Part shown: positions 23,401 through 37,389 of the stretch, piece by piece | How positions within the stretch are numbered: the first letter of the stretch is position 1 | Layout of the letters: every line of letters begins with the position of its first letter | Source: Ifrita kowaldi | Taxonomy: Eukaryota; Chordata; Aves; Passeriformes; Cinclosomatidae | NCBI GenBank assembly: GCA_013398055.1 | Contig: VZRS01009608.1 | Coordinates: 366,064-430,063 of the forward strand | Reading direction: 5' to 3' | DNA length: 64,000 nt | Notes under the pieces: model-generated | What the model saw: the letters and a program-made list of their open reading frames with translations, nothing else | Database searches by the model: none | What the model was told of the DNA's origin: nothing | Position numbers and translations under genes: made by a program

Positions 23401-24637
23401 TCTAATGTTACGTTTTTTTGAATATGCAATTCCATTTTTCTTAACTATTACGGCATGAGAATGAGATTACTTCTGTTGTTTTTGCAAGAAATTGTTTAAA
23501 ACATTAACTATTAGAATAAAAAGAAAGAAAAAGAAACAGAAACAAAAACATATTCTAGCAATTCTTATGCCAAACTGCAGCTAGAAACAAATTTGAATTC
23601 TGATCCTGCAAACTTTGTTACCTGTACTCAGTCTGAAACCACTTAGTAGTCCTTTCAGTTTCAGTGGGATTTTATGAAAACATAGATAAGCACTGCCAGG
23701 AATGGGACTTTAATCTGGTGCATCTTAATTCCTACAGAATGGACACGAAATGATCAGATTAAATTAAAAAAATAGAAAAAGAAAGAACAGAAAAAAGATG
23801 TTCCTCTCATTCCTATTATTTTTTTTTCCTTAACTTTCTATTTAACTGAGAGAATCTAAAGATACTTCTGCAAATCAGAATATTATGAAGCTATACCTGA
23901 AATAACTCTGACCAAGGTGAGAAGCAGCAGTCCTGAGCCGTGAGAGGCACCCCAGCCCTGCCTCAGGCACCTTCAGCAGCTGCCCTGGAGACAGCTGGGA
24001 TGCAGCACTGATGGTGCAGGGGCATTTATTAACAACAGTCTGACCTGACACAGGGTGTAACTGAGGCAGTGATGTTAAAACCCAGCCAGGAAAACCTTTT
24101 CCTTCTGAAATCCTTTCTAGGATCGTGCCTTCAGCACAAGGCACTGGGATGTTTTCACTGCTGCAAAGCCAACATCAAAAAAGCTCAATTTGGAAACCCC
24201 TCCTTATGCCATCCTCCTAAAACTTTGACAAAACCTCACACTTACGCAGCCCAGTGCAGGTGTGGTGGTTAAAATCCCCAGCTGGGTAAGATTTAGTGGC
24301 TAAACAAAAGTTTAAACTCCTACCACCTGTGCTCAGCTCCACCCCATCAGCACAACCAGCAACGGCGGCCAGTGGGGGATGGCTTTGGAAATTGGTGGGA
24401 CTCTCCAGCAGCAGCAGCTTCTGGACAATCTGTGCCTTTTGCAAACATTATTGAGCAACCATAATTTAAAAATAATAAATTTTGGCCAGAGTAGGAGATT
24501 CCAAGCCACCAAATTCCATCCATTGTAGTTGTTTACTGAAAAAGTGAGGAATGTTCCAACTGAATTTGGGCTGGTAGGCAAGGGGACTAATTAATGTCTG
24601 AATAATAAACCAGGAGATTTCAGCTGTTCCATTTAGG

Positions 24638-24721
24638 TAAAAAAAAAAAAAACAGGAAAATTCAGATTTTTAATTTTAGGAAAAAAAAAAAAAAAAAAAA
24701 AAAAAAAACAACAAAAAAAAA
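24638..24721. repeat. A tracts
   Basis: An A14 run near 24638 and a longer run (24681-24721, interrupted by two C). No retroposon body was recognised beside them. Confidence 0.9.
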
Positions 24722-25660
24722 GTGAAGGCTTTATTTTCAGAAAATAAACATTAGCAGAATTAAAATATATCTGATTTAAGATAGATTTTTGATGTATAGG
24801 ATTCTTAAAATATGACAGATTACGGTATGTCTAGAACAGGAATAACTATTCCATCACTAATAATAAATGATATATGAGTTACAGGAAGATTGAAACATTA
24901 GTGAATAAACTTTTTAGTGTGTCTGACATGGCAAGAAAAGGAAAAAAGATATGCATATGATAGACATAAATGCCTGTAATGCAGCTGATATCACAGGTGA
25001 ACACACTGGGCTACAGTTTTGCACCAGCTGGTGCAGTCATGGCCATTCTATCTTGCTTTATTTCTTAAATACCAAATAAATTGAAGTATGCATTTAAGGC
25101 AAAGTAATTTTGGAAAAAAAATATTAAACTTTTGCAATACAGTAGAACATTTTTAATAAAATAAATGCTAAAATAGATTGTTTTCAAAGGGTTGGTGTAA
25201 TAAGGCTTTAACTAAAGAGGAAAGCATCTGCACTTAATCTGGAACAATCACATATTTTCTGAGCTAATCACTAAAGAGGATAGTCATTAGGTATCATCAT
25301 CATCTTTCACTTCAATAAAGGAAAAAAAAATACCTGTACTAATACAAAACTGCCTACAAATATCTTTAACTATGGACTCATAAAATAAACGAAATAATTA
25401 CCCTTGAAGAATAAGGACAGTGAAAATCAACATTCCCATAAAACAGATGACAGTTTGGAGTAGTTAAAATTACCCCCTTTAAAAGATTTGAGTCCAGTGA
25501 TTTTCATACTGCTTAGAAAACTGACTGACAGCTCAGAAGATGTTCTCACTAACATAAAATTTCAGACATTATTTTGTCACAACAGTGCAGTTGTTTCCTT
25601 TTACTCATATAAGTATTTTAAACAAAACAAAAAATTCCACAGGTGAATTAAATTGCTTAC

Positions 25661-25714
25661 CTTTGAGCCTCGCTCATTAAAAATAATTTCAACATCTAAG
25701 ATTTTACCAAATTG
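25661..25714 (-). CDS. RBFOX1: RBFOX1 coding exon 3 of 6 in window, RRM core (54 nt)
   Basis: An 18-residue microexon-sized exon encoding QFGKILDVEIIFNERGSK, the alpha-1/beta-2/beta-3 stretch of the RRM. The acceptor is ctttgcag after a pyrimidine-rich tract (ttctgtttctttgcag) and the donor is gtaagc at 25660-25655. Both ends are phase 0. It ends on the Lys of RNP1, so the RNP1 motif KGFGFVTF is split between this exon and the next. No amino-acid change from the vertebrate sequence I know is visible. Skipping would keep frame but remove the middle of the RNA-binding fold. Confidence 0.97.
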
Positions 25715-28276
25715 CTGCAAAGAAACAGAAAAGTTACATGAAAATAAGATAACTTCAACCCTTCTATCACATACAGTACAAATGTTTGTTTCAGGAAATG
25801 GTGCAACACTTTAAAAAAGTTAAAGAATATAAAACCAAATATTGTTAAACACCAAAAAAAAGACAGACTAAAAGGAGTCAGATCAATATTATATCTAAGT
25901 TGTATGTTTCATTATGCTCGTTACAGTCATTCCACAGAGGAACTTGAAGCTCAGTGAAGCCCCCTGACAGAGAGGAAAGAGCATTAAACCACGATCACAG
26001 TGAAGTAAATGTCCCAAATTTCTGGATTTTCCAGAACCAGTGAAGGAGTTTGGTTACTTCTTCCTTACAAGAATAAGATTAAACCAGGTGGGAGTTTTGT
26101 TGCTGGCTTTCAGGACTGAGGATTTCTTTCCATCCTTGCTGAAATCGGTAACCATTATTCCCTAAGAAGTTTTGCCTTACTGGAGCATAATTTGGAAAAC
26201 CAGAATGGATACTCACTTTGGGGGGATTTTTTCTCTGCTCAGAATTGCATTTTGATCATACTATTAGAAGTAACTGTTATTCCTATTGACCTTACAATAG
26301 CACTGAATCCCCTGGACAGTGTTTGCACACACAAAAACTGAACACAGCTGCTTGTCCCAAAGGAAAAGGCCCTGTTGGACTTGGCTTAGGAAGAGAATAA
26401 AAGTTAGAACACTTTGTGTTAGGACACATTTTGTGGGGTGACAGTGCAATGCATCAGGGGGTCATTTCTGTTATTTCAAATGTCATTAGCGTGCAGTATG
26501 GATCAGTGTTGGCATCGGTAAGTGACCCAATATCTTAAACAAAAAGGCAGAAATTAGAGGCAGGCAAATGGAGAATAACCCAACAAGAGTCCCAGGAACT
26601 GCAGAAATGAGCCTATCCTGCAGTCTTTTAAGATATTATAAACAATTACAGGCTGGAAAGGACAGTATTCCTTTTCTAGCTTATTAAAGAGTTTCAACTT
26701 GGTCATGAAAAATAAACCACCACTTCGTATCCTTTGTCTTATTTCATGTTCTTGCATTTCCCATTTAATTAATGTTTTAACTGCAGCTTCAGCCTTGATG
26801 CAGAGATGGACTTGGTATTTAAACAATTCTCCTCTGTTATATTCATGTCTATGTAAAAAGATCATCTGCTGTGTGTATAGTGTGGACTGGATGCACACCT
26901 GCCATGTTTCATATGAGACATTTCAACTCATACCTGCAGAAATTTCATTTTTCTATCATTTCAGAAGCTAAAAGTTTAGTGTGGTCAAATCATTCTGGAA
27001 GTCAGCTGGAAAACTCCAGCCCTTCTCCAGTGTCAGTCTTTTGAGACCTAAGACTTAGAAACATTAAAAGGAAACACAGTTTTTATGCATTTATAAATTA
27101 CTACAATACCTAAAAAAAAAATTCCTTTAATTTAATGTTTTTTTCAAATAAAATCTATTTTAAGTGGTTTGTTTAGTTTAAATAAATTACCATACTTTTC
27201 CCTAGAGGGTTAATTATGATGCCTTCTGCTATTCTACTGAAGAGCTGGAAGCTGTGTTCAGGGGAGGTAACTCGTACCGAGTCAGATACAGCAGAACAGT
27301 CACTCATTTATTTCCCAGTACTACACCAGGATTCTTTTTCCAGTGACTGTTTCCTTCAGAGGAATAAATATTAAGAAACCCAGTCTTTTGACTCATATAC
27401 AAACACATTAGAAGAACTTAAAAATCTGAACTGAACATGAAAGATGGAGAGAAGCACAGAGCCACGGAGCACTTGGTGCTGCACTGAGTAAACCAACTGT
27501 AATGCAGGAGAAAACTCAAGTTAATGAGGCAGAATAAAGAAAGTGAGAGTAACATAAATACTCCAGAGTCCTGACTTGGGCTCTAATAGATGATCAAGTA
27601 CTATTTCTAGATTATGCTTAGTGGCATTTCAGACTAAACATGAGAGTTCTTGGATCAGGGAGTAGAAACCCAGTCTAACCTTTCTCACTTAAAATGCTAT
27701 TGCTGATGGCAAGTCCAGGGCCTGTGTGAGACACGGGCTGTGCTTGAAGGCAGCTGTGGCCTGGGGGGAAGCACAAATTGAGAGACTTACAGAAAAATAC
27801 TAACAAAAACCTTCAAAGCCTACAGACCTACAAAACCTGTGGAGATGGGTGAGGATTCCTATGCCTGAAATTTGTGCTGAAATTCAGCCCATGCCTTCCT
27901 TTTGGATCCCTTGCTCCTGAGGTCAGGCATTGACTGTTTAACATCATGCTCACCAAAATCAATAAATGCAGGCAGATAAATCTAGATCTGTACAGCAGCA
28001 ATATGTATGCATGTAATATTTTAAAACAACACAGATAGCTTTCTGTGAATGTAGTACAAAACACTCAAGGGCACCACATACAGCAGAATCAGTGTAATTT
28101 CTTTTCCCAGTTGTGACTGGCAAATCAGATGTTTGGCTGCACACAGATTAAAAGGGAATCTCTACCACAAATGGTTAAACAGCCTCAATCAGATACAGCC
28201 CTCACGGCTGCCTATAATGCAAAATACCTATTGCAATGCAAATGTAAAAAAGCAGAAATAAATGATGAGCACTTAC
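25715..28276 (-). other. RBFOX1: RBFOX1 intron, 2.6 kb
   Basis: Intron between the 144-nt and 54-nt exons, with a consensus gtaagt donor and a ttgcag acceptor behind a pyrimidine tract. No repeat, RNA gene or extra exon was recognised in it. Confidence 0.9.
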
Positions 28277-28420
28277 ACCAAACATTTGTCTAAGATCTGG
28301 ATCCCGGAATCTGAATGGTATATTTGAGACGTGGAGCCGTTTTGGCTGTGATTTGTTTTCTGTGTTTTCAGAGGATTGTGTCTGTTGCTGGCCATCGGTC
28401 TGTGCTGCATCATCTGTCTG
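28277..28420 (-). CDS. RBFOX1: RBFOX1 coding exon 2 of 6 in window, linker and first half of RRM (144 nt)
   Basis: Encodes 48 residues, from QTDDAAQTDGQQQTQ to DLRQMFG. The first part is a Gln/Thr-rich linker. The RRM starts at KRLHVSNIPFRFRDPDLRQM. LHVSNI is RNP2 (strand beta-1), and the His and Phe near it (HVSNIPF) belong to the loop and strand that grip the GCAUG bases in the known Fox-1 RRM structure. Acceptor and donor (gtaagt at 28276-28271) are both phase 0. The acceptor is a tandem NAGNAG (tagcag at 28423-28418), so the first Gln could be optional. The linker reads AAQTDGQQQTQSS where I recall mammalian AAPTDGQPQTQPS, with Gln and Ser replacing Pro at three sites. Confidence 0.97.
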
Positions 28421-31400
28421 CTAAAAGGGTAAAGCAAAATAAAGCACACCGTAAGTATTTCTGGCATTTTTAATACAGGGGGGTGGGCTTAAATTCTCAA
28501 ACAAAACAAAACTAAAAAGCAGTTAAATCTTCTCCAAGGTATTGAGGAATAACGTAAGTTTAAATACATTAAAATCACATCCATTTCTGTATCTGTCTCA
28601 ACAGCATACATTCTCCGTGATAATATGTATTTGGAATAAACTGGAGAATAAGTAGATTATTATTTGTAGATTTTCTTAGCTATTCTTAAATAGTGAATAA
28701 ATAATAGATCTCCCTGTAAGACTGTAGAAACTCCTTTAACCTCTTCTGTGTTTGTCAAGGTAAGGAACTGAATCTGCAGTCCAAATGCTGCCTGCTAGCA
28801 GAGCAAGCCTGACACTCTGAGATCAGATTAGTGCCTTCATTCAGAGGCCGCTGGGACTTCTCCACAGGAGGCAGGTAACACATCTCATCCTAGTTGCCGT
28901 TTCATAAGCAGTGCTGATGGGCACTGGAGGGTCATTCTGTCCAGATAAATGGTGGCCATTATGGAAAAGGCCTTGAGTTGTGAGAGGGAACAGAAGTCTA
29001 ATCAGTGCTGAAGGTTGCCTGACAGAAAAGTGAGACCCAGAAACAAAGTTTTACAGATTCTCTTCCTCGCCAAAATGAGGTTATGTCATGGTACTTCTCA
29101 CAGGGACACTGTTCCCTGGTTTTAAAATTCTGCTTTAAAATTGAAGGCTATTGCTGTGTATTATGATTTAACAAACAAATTACAAATCCCTATGGAAAAA
29201 AACATAAAATGCCCCTCATCCAAAAAAGTAAAGCTGACCAATGCTGGTCTATCAGTATGTTATAGAAATTACTCATCTCTGTTCTTTAATTATATCCTCC
29301 AGTGCCTAATTAATTACTGCTTGAACAGCACACAGTCATCAGACAAGATTCTGCATGGGTGTGTGAAAACAGCACAGTCATACTCATCTGCACTGGCAGA
29401 GGGGTTTGGAAGAACAGAAGGGGAAAGAAAATAGTTGAATGAGAAACTACAAGGATGATCTGACAGCCATTACTCCATTTGCTCTGTCCTTCCTCTTCCT
29501 TCTGACCCCGTTGTTTTTCTAAGTATTCCTCTTTCTCTTGTGTTCCAATGTTATATTCAATTTGTCTTTCTGACTTTTTTCATTTAAAGAAAGAAAAGCA
29601 GAAATTGCCCATTTCCTGCTAGTATGAAATTTCTTTTAAAAGACAACAATTTAAGCAACATAAAAATGGTTAAATAAAATAAACCTTACCACACAGTTTT
29701 AGTACCCACAAGCCTGGTGAAGAGGAAGCAAAAGAACTCAAACAGAACACAGCGTTTACATCAGCAATAACTACACATAAATTGAATTGTAGCAAGTTAA
29801 ATGCAACAATATCTTCCCTAGGGCATACAAATGTTCTCAAATTAAAAGTATTAACATCTCTATTGCCAATAATTCTGTGCTAAGAACACTTTATAAATAA
29901 AGGTCCTCATTTCTGCAGCAGCTTCAGTCCAGCAGCAGCATCTTTGATATTTCACAGGACACACTGAGACTCACACAAACACAAACTTTTGTGTGCACTG
30001 AAGAAAGATTTACAAGTGATCCAAACAAATAATGGGATCAGATCAAGCGTAAACCTAAAACTGAGTCAGTGCCACCGCATCTCTTTGTCTGCTACTCCCT
30101 GAACTCACAGGCAGGGGCCCACAAACTAAGTAATTTATCTTTATAAATATTTTGTGATTTAAATAGAAAATATGGTATACAGCTGTCAGGAGACAAAAAT
30201 GTTCCATGCTAATCTATTGTTACCTAAAATCAACTCAAAAATTCGAAATTTAGATTTTGAGGTAACTGTTCCATCCACACCGCAGAGATTATTTTCTACC
30301 TTCAGGCATAAAAGGAGAGAAATATGAAAGAAATTTGGTATGTGACAGCAGGTGGGGGATGACAGACTGGAAACTCTTGAAATACAACACTCCAGAAGAA
30401 TTTAAGGTCAATTAGATTAATCTGAAGAGAATTAAAGAATTCTGAAGGTGCTGTTGAGCTTCAGGAACAGAAGGAGCCCCAGGAAGAAATGATATAATCA
30501 GCGTCCTGTATAAATGCAAATTGAAAAGAGCATCTCTGTTCATTGTATCAATAGAAGTGAGGAGTAGGAGGACTGAACTGTGCTCCACAAACATCCCAAA
30601 ACACTGGGAGAAACTTCCCTACCAAGCATCTGAACAGATTATGGTCCACAAAATCCAGTGAGATTTCTGAAGATGGTGTGAAAATGGAGCTACAAATTAT
30701 GGGTGAAGAGAATGTATCCAGGTACTGTTATTTTCTGGGCCTTTGGCTGGTTTTACCACTTTCTAAAATCATTTTTATTCTAAGAAGCCTCAAATTTACA
30801 CTCTCAGCATAAAATGTCTCAGAGTCTGGGCAGAGAGGACTGAAAACCAGAAACTATAGCAAGTCACTGTCATCAACGATTCATACCTGTCCATGACCCT
30901 CAAGATCCCTGGGGCAGAATTAACAGGGCTAAACTATTTAAAACATATTAAGAGGCTTGGCAATGTATCAGTCTCTTTACAAAGCACATTATCATCCAGA
31001 AATCCACGGGTGTGCCTGGGAGATCTGCACAAGGATAACTGTGAACTGAAATTGGAATGTGAAGATTATGCAAAAATTTCCAAGTAACACCAAGGAGGTA
31101 AAACACACATGGGGCAGAGGACAGGCTGGATTTTGAAAAATCCCAGCCAGGCAACTTTCAGAGCTCTGTGGACTCACAGAACCAGAATGTAATTTACCTT
31201 ACACATACATAATACATTTCAGGAGAATATCTTCACTGCTAGAGGACCTGAAGAGTGGTGTTTGATATTCCTTTAAAAATTAATTGAAATGAGGATGTGG
31301 CATTATCCTTCCTCCATCCCTGAAGTCTTCCATGCAATCAGACTGCTTTCTGGTCCCTATTCCACCACTTATTTGCAATTATAAAATATTAAAGAATCTT

Positions 31401-34152
31401 AATATATGATAGTCTTAAAAGTTATAATGAAAGTTATAAATACAGAATGCAGAAATAGAAGACCAAATTCTCACTCACAGCAAAACAAATTGAGGTGATC
31501 TCCCTTTACTTCAGTGAGGTACTGAAGGCTTAAGTGTTAAAATAAATTAGAATTTAAACCATTCTTAGAAGTAAGCAAACCCATATCAAAGAGGGCATTT
31601 CAGAAATTTTTTTTTCATATAAGATAATTTCACTATAAACATTTGGTATCCTTTCAAACTAAATTCATCATCAGGAGAGTTAACATCTATTGTTTTCTAG
31701 AGAAATTATTTATCTTTAGCAAAATACTTTTCTTTTTGTTTCCTTAACTCAGTTCTAGGAACAGAAAACTTCTATTAATTAAAATACTTCACTCAAGTTC
31801 TTAAAGACATCACACTGAAGTAAAATTGTTGAAGTAATTTTTCTGGTTTCCCTTCCTAGCTTTTTCCTGAGAATTTAAGAAACAAAAATGATACAAATGA
31901 GGAAAACTACTAAACCAAATATTTGTTTGGATAAAATAAATTTGACATTTTTTTATTTGGAAAAAAATATTAACTCCCCCACACCCACACCTCTTCTTTT
32001 AAGGCCTTTTTAATCCAATATTTGCAGCAAATTTCACTCAAAAGTACATTCTAAAGCCTTCATGCAGCGTCAAATCGAACCCCATTTCCCAGCCGACTCC
32101 TGACTGGACACTGGAGTCTCATCTGCCACCTTTAGCTCTTGTGGCAAAGGCACCACACACACAATAAAACAATGAGCAGTGAACCTGAAATCAGAGAGGG
32201 CCTTGTGCACGTTGCTTGAGTAGAAAAAAACCCCATTCCGTTCTCCTTCCTGGCTAATACAAATTCTCTGTATCCCTTTCCATCCATCACTGCAGACAGC
32301 CAGCCCTGGAATGCTTCTTACACTGGAATTGTAAGAGTTTCACTTTCCCTCCATTCTTTTTCACTGACTAATATCTTTCATTTCCTAAAAAACAATGGTG
32401 GGGTGGACAAAATCTTTCACCCCCAAATCCTGTTTCCAATGCAATGAAATGCTGCCACAGAAGAGCTGTTTGCACACCACTACAAGAAGAACACTGTCCT
32501 CAGTCTCGGCTTGTAAAGAGTGAATGGAACATAGACTGCAGGAATACCTAAAATAGAACTAAACCTTTTATCTCCTTCTGGACAAAATAAGTTGTATTGG
32601 AACATGAGAAAGCTTTACCGAGTCCTGATCATTCTGCTATAATCTGTAAACAAATACAAATCTGTTGCATATCTTTTAAACCCACACCCAGTGTAGAGGA
32701 AGAACAGCCTAATTCTAGCAGGAATAACCTGTAAACTATTTACAGGGAGAAAAGAAAGAGGAAAAAAAAGGAACAGATTATTTTTTAAAAATATGATCAA
32801 TGGTAAATTAGGTGCTGAATATCTCATGTACACATGCCAGCACAGGGTAAAGCTCTTCAGAATTTTAAATTTAGCAAAAAAAAAAAAAGGCGCTCATTGA
32901 ATTTTTTAATAAATGCTCAAAACAGCCCCTGTTTTTTTCCTGCTGCACCAATCAAGTTATTTCTCAGAGAGAAAGAGCTTGTGAATGTCTTCTAGGCATT
33001 ATTTGATTAAGTTGACAATATTATGTGAGCAATGGTTGGGTACCCACTGTGCTGTACTTTTGACCAAATTGATTTGTGTAATGAACACTTGCTCTGTCTC
33101 TTCTCCAGCCTGAACAGGGCTCTTGATTTAACCGGTGGTGCTGGAAGCCAAGTGAATTTACAGCCCCCACAGTCATTCTCTCTCAATCTGGAGAGAATAG
33201 CAGCAGCAGTACATGAGCAAGCATAATTCAATACATTGTGCTATAAGCGCAGAAAATAATATCAGAGCTCTGCAATATACCTGTTTGATTTGATTTGTAA
33301 ACCCGATAAAAAAAGCAATCGAGAAAAGTTCAGCAGAAAATATAGATATACGTCCTGAGCAAAAATATAACCATGCCCAATGTGTACAAACTGAAAAAAT
33401 CATGCATAGTAAATCAGCTTCATACTTCCCTTAGATAATATTGCACACTTTCCATTTTAAAAGGGTCTAGATTCTGGAAAGTTACTTTTCCATTAAAAAG
33501 TGAGCAAAGAGAATAATTTAAAACTGAGTTTGGGACTTTCTGAAAATGCTGTTTCCCAGATATACCACTAACAGAGAACTGACAAAGTGATGGGCTTGTA
33601 GCTTTCCTGTTTTCCTAAGTAGATCGACCGATTAATTAATCATACTTGTTTGGATAAATTTATATTCTGAAAAGTCCCAGCTCTGCAACGTGCTTCCCAG
33701 AAGCATAACAACACAGCAAAAAATGGAGTTATAGACGCAAATCCATCTGTTTGGGCTTAAATGTTCACACAAAGATGTACACAGGAAAAAATTCTATCAC
33801 TGTGCTATTTCACAATGGTGATAAACATTACCAGATGTACCAGTGCCTTTTCCTGTGAACTGCATCTCTGTTATCTGTTTCTCATGAGTAAGATCAATAG
33901 TAAGGTCTCGTGGTTTTCAGGATATTAAAAGTTGAGATTAATTCTTCAAATTACTTCTAAAGATAAAAATATTTCAAGTACCTCATAATGCACAGCATGC
34001 AGCTCATGCCACATCCATTTAACCCCTTAAGAACCCTTTCCTGAAGAGAATGTGCACTGTTCCTTGTTCTGTTCTAGTGCAAAAAGCACTCAGATGTTAT
34101 GCAGAAAGAAATAAAGAAATCAAATAATATAATCATGACTGCATTTGATCAT

Positions 34153-34206
34153 TTGGAACTAGATGATCATTAAGGTCACTTCAACACTAACCCTTCTATG
34201 ATTATG
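34153..34206 (+). mobile_element. CR1 LINE, short 3'-end fragment
   Basis: The stretch ttggaactagatgatcatta, followed by aggtcacttcaac and the end ttctatgattatg, matches the 3' terminal region of avian CR1 elements. That region normally ends in ATTCTATG-type 8-bp repeats. Only about 55 bases remain, consistent with the strong 5' truncation typical of CR1. The orientation is the reverse of the host gene's transcription. Confidence 0.8.
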
Positions 34207-37200
34207 TTGCTAAATTTCTGGTGCAGCTGAGTATCTCACACTCCAGACATGTTTGGTTTCAGAGACACTGCGACTGAAACCCTGCAGGGCAAACCCTGAC
34301 CCCCTTGTTTTTGATGGTAAAATTCCCTTTTATTTCAGCTAGGTCACAACTTCACCCTGATGTTATACCCATTTGACAAACTGATTTCACCATAACCATT
34401 AACTTCACTCTATTTCCCAGATTACAAAAGGTATAACCATCCTGGTTTCATATCCTTTACAAAAACGTTTTACTATCCAAAGCACCAAATGCAAACTGAC
34501 CAAAGCAATTACTGTGTGGCCGTACCCTGGGACAGCTCTGAAGGAACCGGGCAGAGGAGCCAAGTCCCCGTCCTGAAGGCTGAGCTGTCCCCTCTCCAAA
34601 GTGCTGAGCTCTCACCCTGGCCACTGGCCAGTCTATTAATGCCTAAGAGCCATCCTCCTCCCCTCCATTTCACTACTGGCAAGAGTGTGTTGGATGTTCA
34701 ATTGTGCCTATTACTCTTACTAATAAAATACATCGTTCGGAGTTGAGGTGAGATGTGAGACACACACGTTTGGCCTGCGAGCGACGCAGGCAGGGTGTCA
34801 GTGCACCTTTTGTAAGGCACAACACACAGCCACCTCCCTTCTGGAATATGTTCTGCCATAGGTCCTTGAGCAGTCAGATGAATACAATTTACTCTCAGGA
34901 AGACAGTGTAAGGTGGCTGACTCTGACTGGGGCATTTGTTTTAGATATACTGCCACACACAAGCACACTCTGGTAGAATCCCTTAATCCAATTTACTGAC
35001 AAATGAAAAAGAACCTGAATAATTTTGTGCTTTGCTTCAGCAGTTTCTGACGTTCCACTATTGAACATGCTCTGGGGTTTCAGCATACTGGGTATTGTTC
35101 AGGGCTGAAGAGTTGCAAGCAGTAGTGATTATTTCTCTCATTTCTAGATGGATGCATTCTGGATGCTGATACCACAGGCTACAAGAAAGCACTGCTATTA
35201 TTGTGATAGCTTATGCATAGAGAGCTAGCAGCCTAAATAAGAGATCATTAATTCTCAGGACAGATAGGAGCAATACGATAGGTTTCTTAAGCCTCTGGTA
35301 CTGCAGGACAACCAAAGAGTAATTAATAACTTGGCTACCTTAATTATTTCCCCAATTAATCTTCCTTAACAATATGGAATATAGCCCTTATATACTGCTT
35401 TACATTGCCTCTGCTAGTTCATCATTTTTCTTCTAAAATATTCAGCAGGGTCCCAGGGAATAGCATATCAATCATGTCTGGAGGAGAATCACCAAAAGCC
35501 ATACATTTTCTGACTTCTGAACATGTCTCAAAACTTGGGCCAAATTTGCTCGCATAAAGAGCAGACATTATTTTTAAAAGAATATTTGTAATATGTTTTA
35601 ATAGAGTTGTGTGTGACCAAGCAGTTGCCAAGTTCAGTTAAGGACATCCAGCTGACATCAGCATATCAGTAACTTGAAATGGGAGAAGGAATGATAAAAG
35701 GTTGCCTCAATGCATTATTTATTACTTGTATTGATTCAATAAATATTTCTGACCACCTACTGGTCCCATCCACAACATCACAACAGCAATTAACAAAATC
35801 TTTCCCTCATCAGCTGCACCCTGGCTCCATTAGCCAAGAAGGAAATGTGTACACACCACGCACACCTTTAGAAGTTCACACTATGTATAATAAAGCTCAA
35901 TTATTGTGATATTTTCATAAGATAATGTTAAAATAAATTCCATGGATTTATCCTTAAAAAAATAGCAGACAGATTAGGAAATACTATATTGGTCAAAGGA
36001 CAAAAGCATTAATTTAATCCAAGTGAAAAATCTTAAGTGGTGATACAGAGACACAAAGAAATACTCAATTGACTTTGTTATTCCTCTTTCATCTGTTAGT
36101 CAGAAGTCTGTTTTTTCTGATGTAATTCTTGTTGCTTCTTAAAAGGGCTTCAGTAGCAGGAAGAAAGTGTTGAAAATTAACTTTTTTTCAATGCTTGAAA
36201 GCTTAATATAAAATACAGACAGACAACCAATGAAAACATATTAAAAAACCCCATGACAGTAAATACAGAAATCTTGATTGGAGTTGATTAGAGTGTTTTT
36301 TATCATTTGAGTGGGAGCTGGATCTTCACACTGCACAGGCTGGCTTACAAAGTATTACCAGAACAAGACGCCACCAGTATCCTCAGCACTAAAAAATGCC
36401 TTGCTCATGACATTTTCCCCCACAAATTGCTCAGCACATTTTTATACTGCAGATTCATCTCTTATCTCTCTCCCACTGGAGCTTGTTTCCCCCTGTGTGT
36501 CTAAAAGGACACACAACGCTCATGGTGTGGTTTCATGAGCACCTAAAGTCTCGACAACACTCCTGCCCTTCCTGACACTCGGGGCTCAGGCTCCTTCCAC
36601 CCACCCCTCCAGATAAACTGGATTATACAAAATAAGACATAGAAAATTATATAAAGACTTGGAAAGCTTCTGAAAGTATCAATGGGGAATAGCTGTGGTA
36701 TGTTCTAAATATGCAGAAATACAGATCTGCTGTCTGAGTAACAAAGTTTAAGGGAAGAGGGGTAAAATAGAGGCAGAAATGTTGAAAGGTTTTGTAAAAC
36801 TTACAGGTAAATATACCTAATGGTTAGGATAGTCCTTAAAACACCTTAAGTTACACTTTGATAGGCAGTAAATCAGGACACGATGCCCTTGAGAATAAGA
36901 CTTTCTGACTGATGCAAAACTTGGCATACTTGGCTTCTGGAAATCCACTGATTCTCCCCAAGTTCTCCTATCCAACTCAGTTATGACCTTGATTTATGAA
37001 GAAATTATTCACAAAAGAACATAAATCAATAGCCAGCAAGGCCACTGTACTTTTACCTGTGGTCATTCATTCATGCACAAGCATTACTGCTCTAATTCTT
37101 TTCTTTTAAATGTTCTAATTAGATTAAAAATTCTTTCAAGTGTTATGCCTCATAAGTCAACATTATAAAAGTCTGCAGTGCTGCAATAAAGCTTTTTAAA

Positions 37201-37353
37201 GTTTTGTTCTGACAGCAGGATCTATCTGGACAAAATAACATTCAACATCTGCAACTACCTTGTACAACGCTGTGACATTTAACAATATTTGTCCAAATGA
37301 AAAATCACTAATTAAATACTGTGCTACAGAGCTTCAGAGGACATTACATCCTT

Positions 37354-37373
37354 AAAAAAAAAAAAAAAAAAAA
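37354..37373. repeat. A20 tract
   Basis: Twenty A followed by a purine-rich ggaaaggagaaaagg stretch. No SINE or LINE was recognised next to it. Confidence 0.9.
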
Positions 37374-37389
37374 GGAAAGGAGAAAAGGA

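Larger units (their letters stand above)
20425..25660 (-). other. RBFOX1: RBFOX1 intron, 5.2 kb
   Basis: Intron between the 54-nt RRM exon and the 93-nt exon. Its 3' end carries UGCAUG sites beside and within the acceptor. It contains a CpG-bearing, conserved-looking patch (21350-21560) and A tracts at 24638-24721. No transposable element was recognised. Confidence 0.9.
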
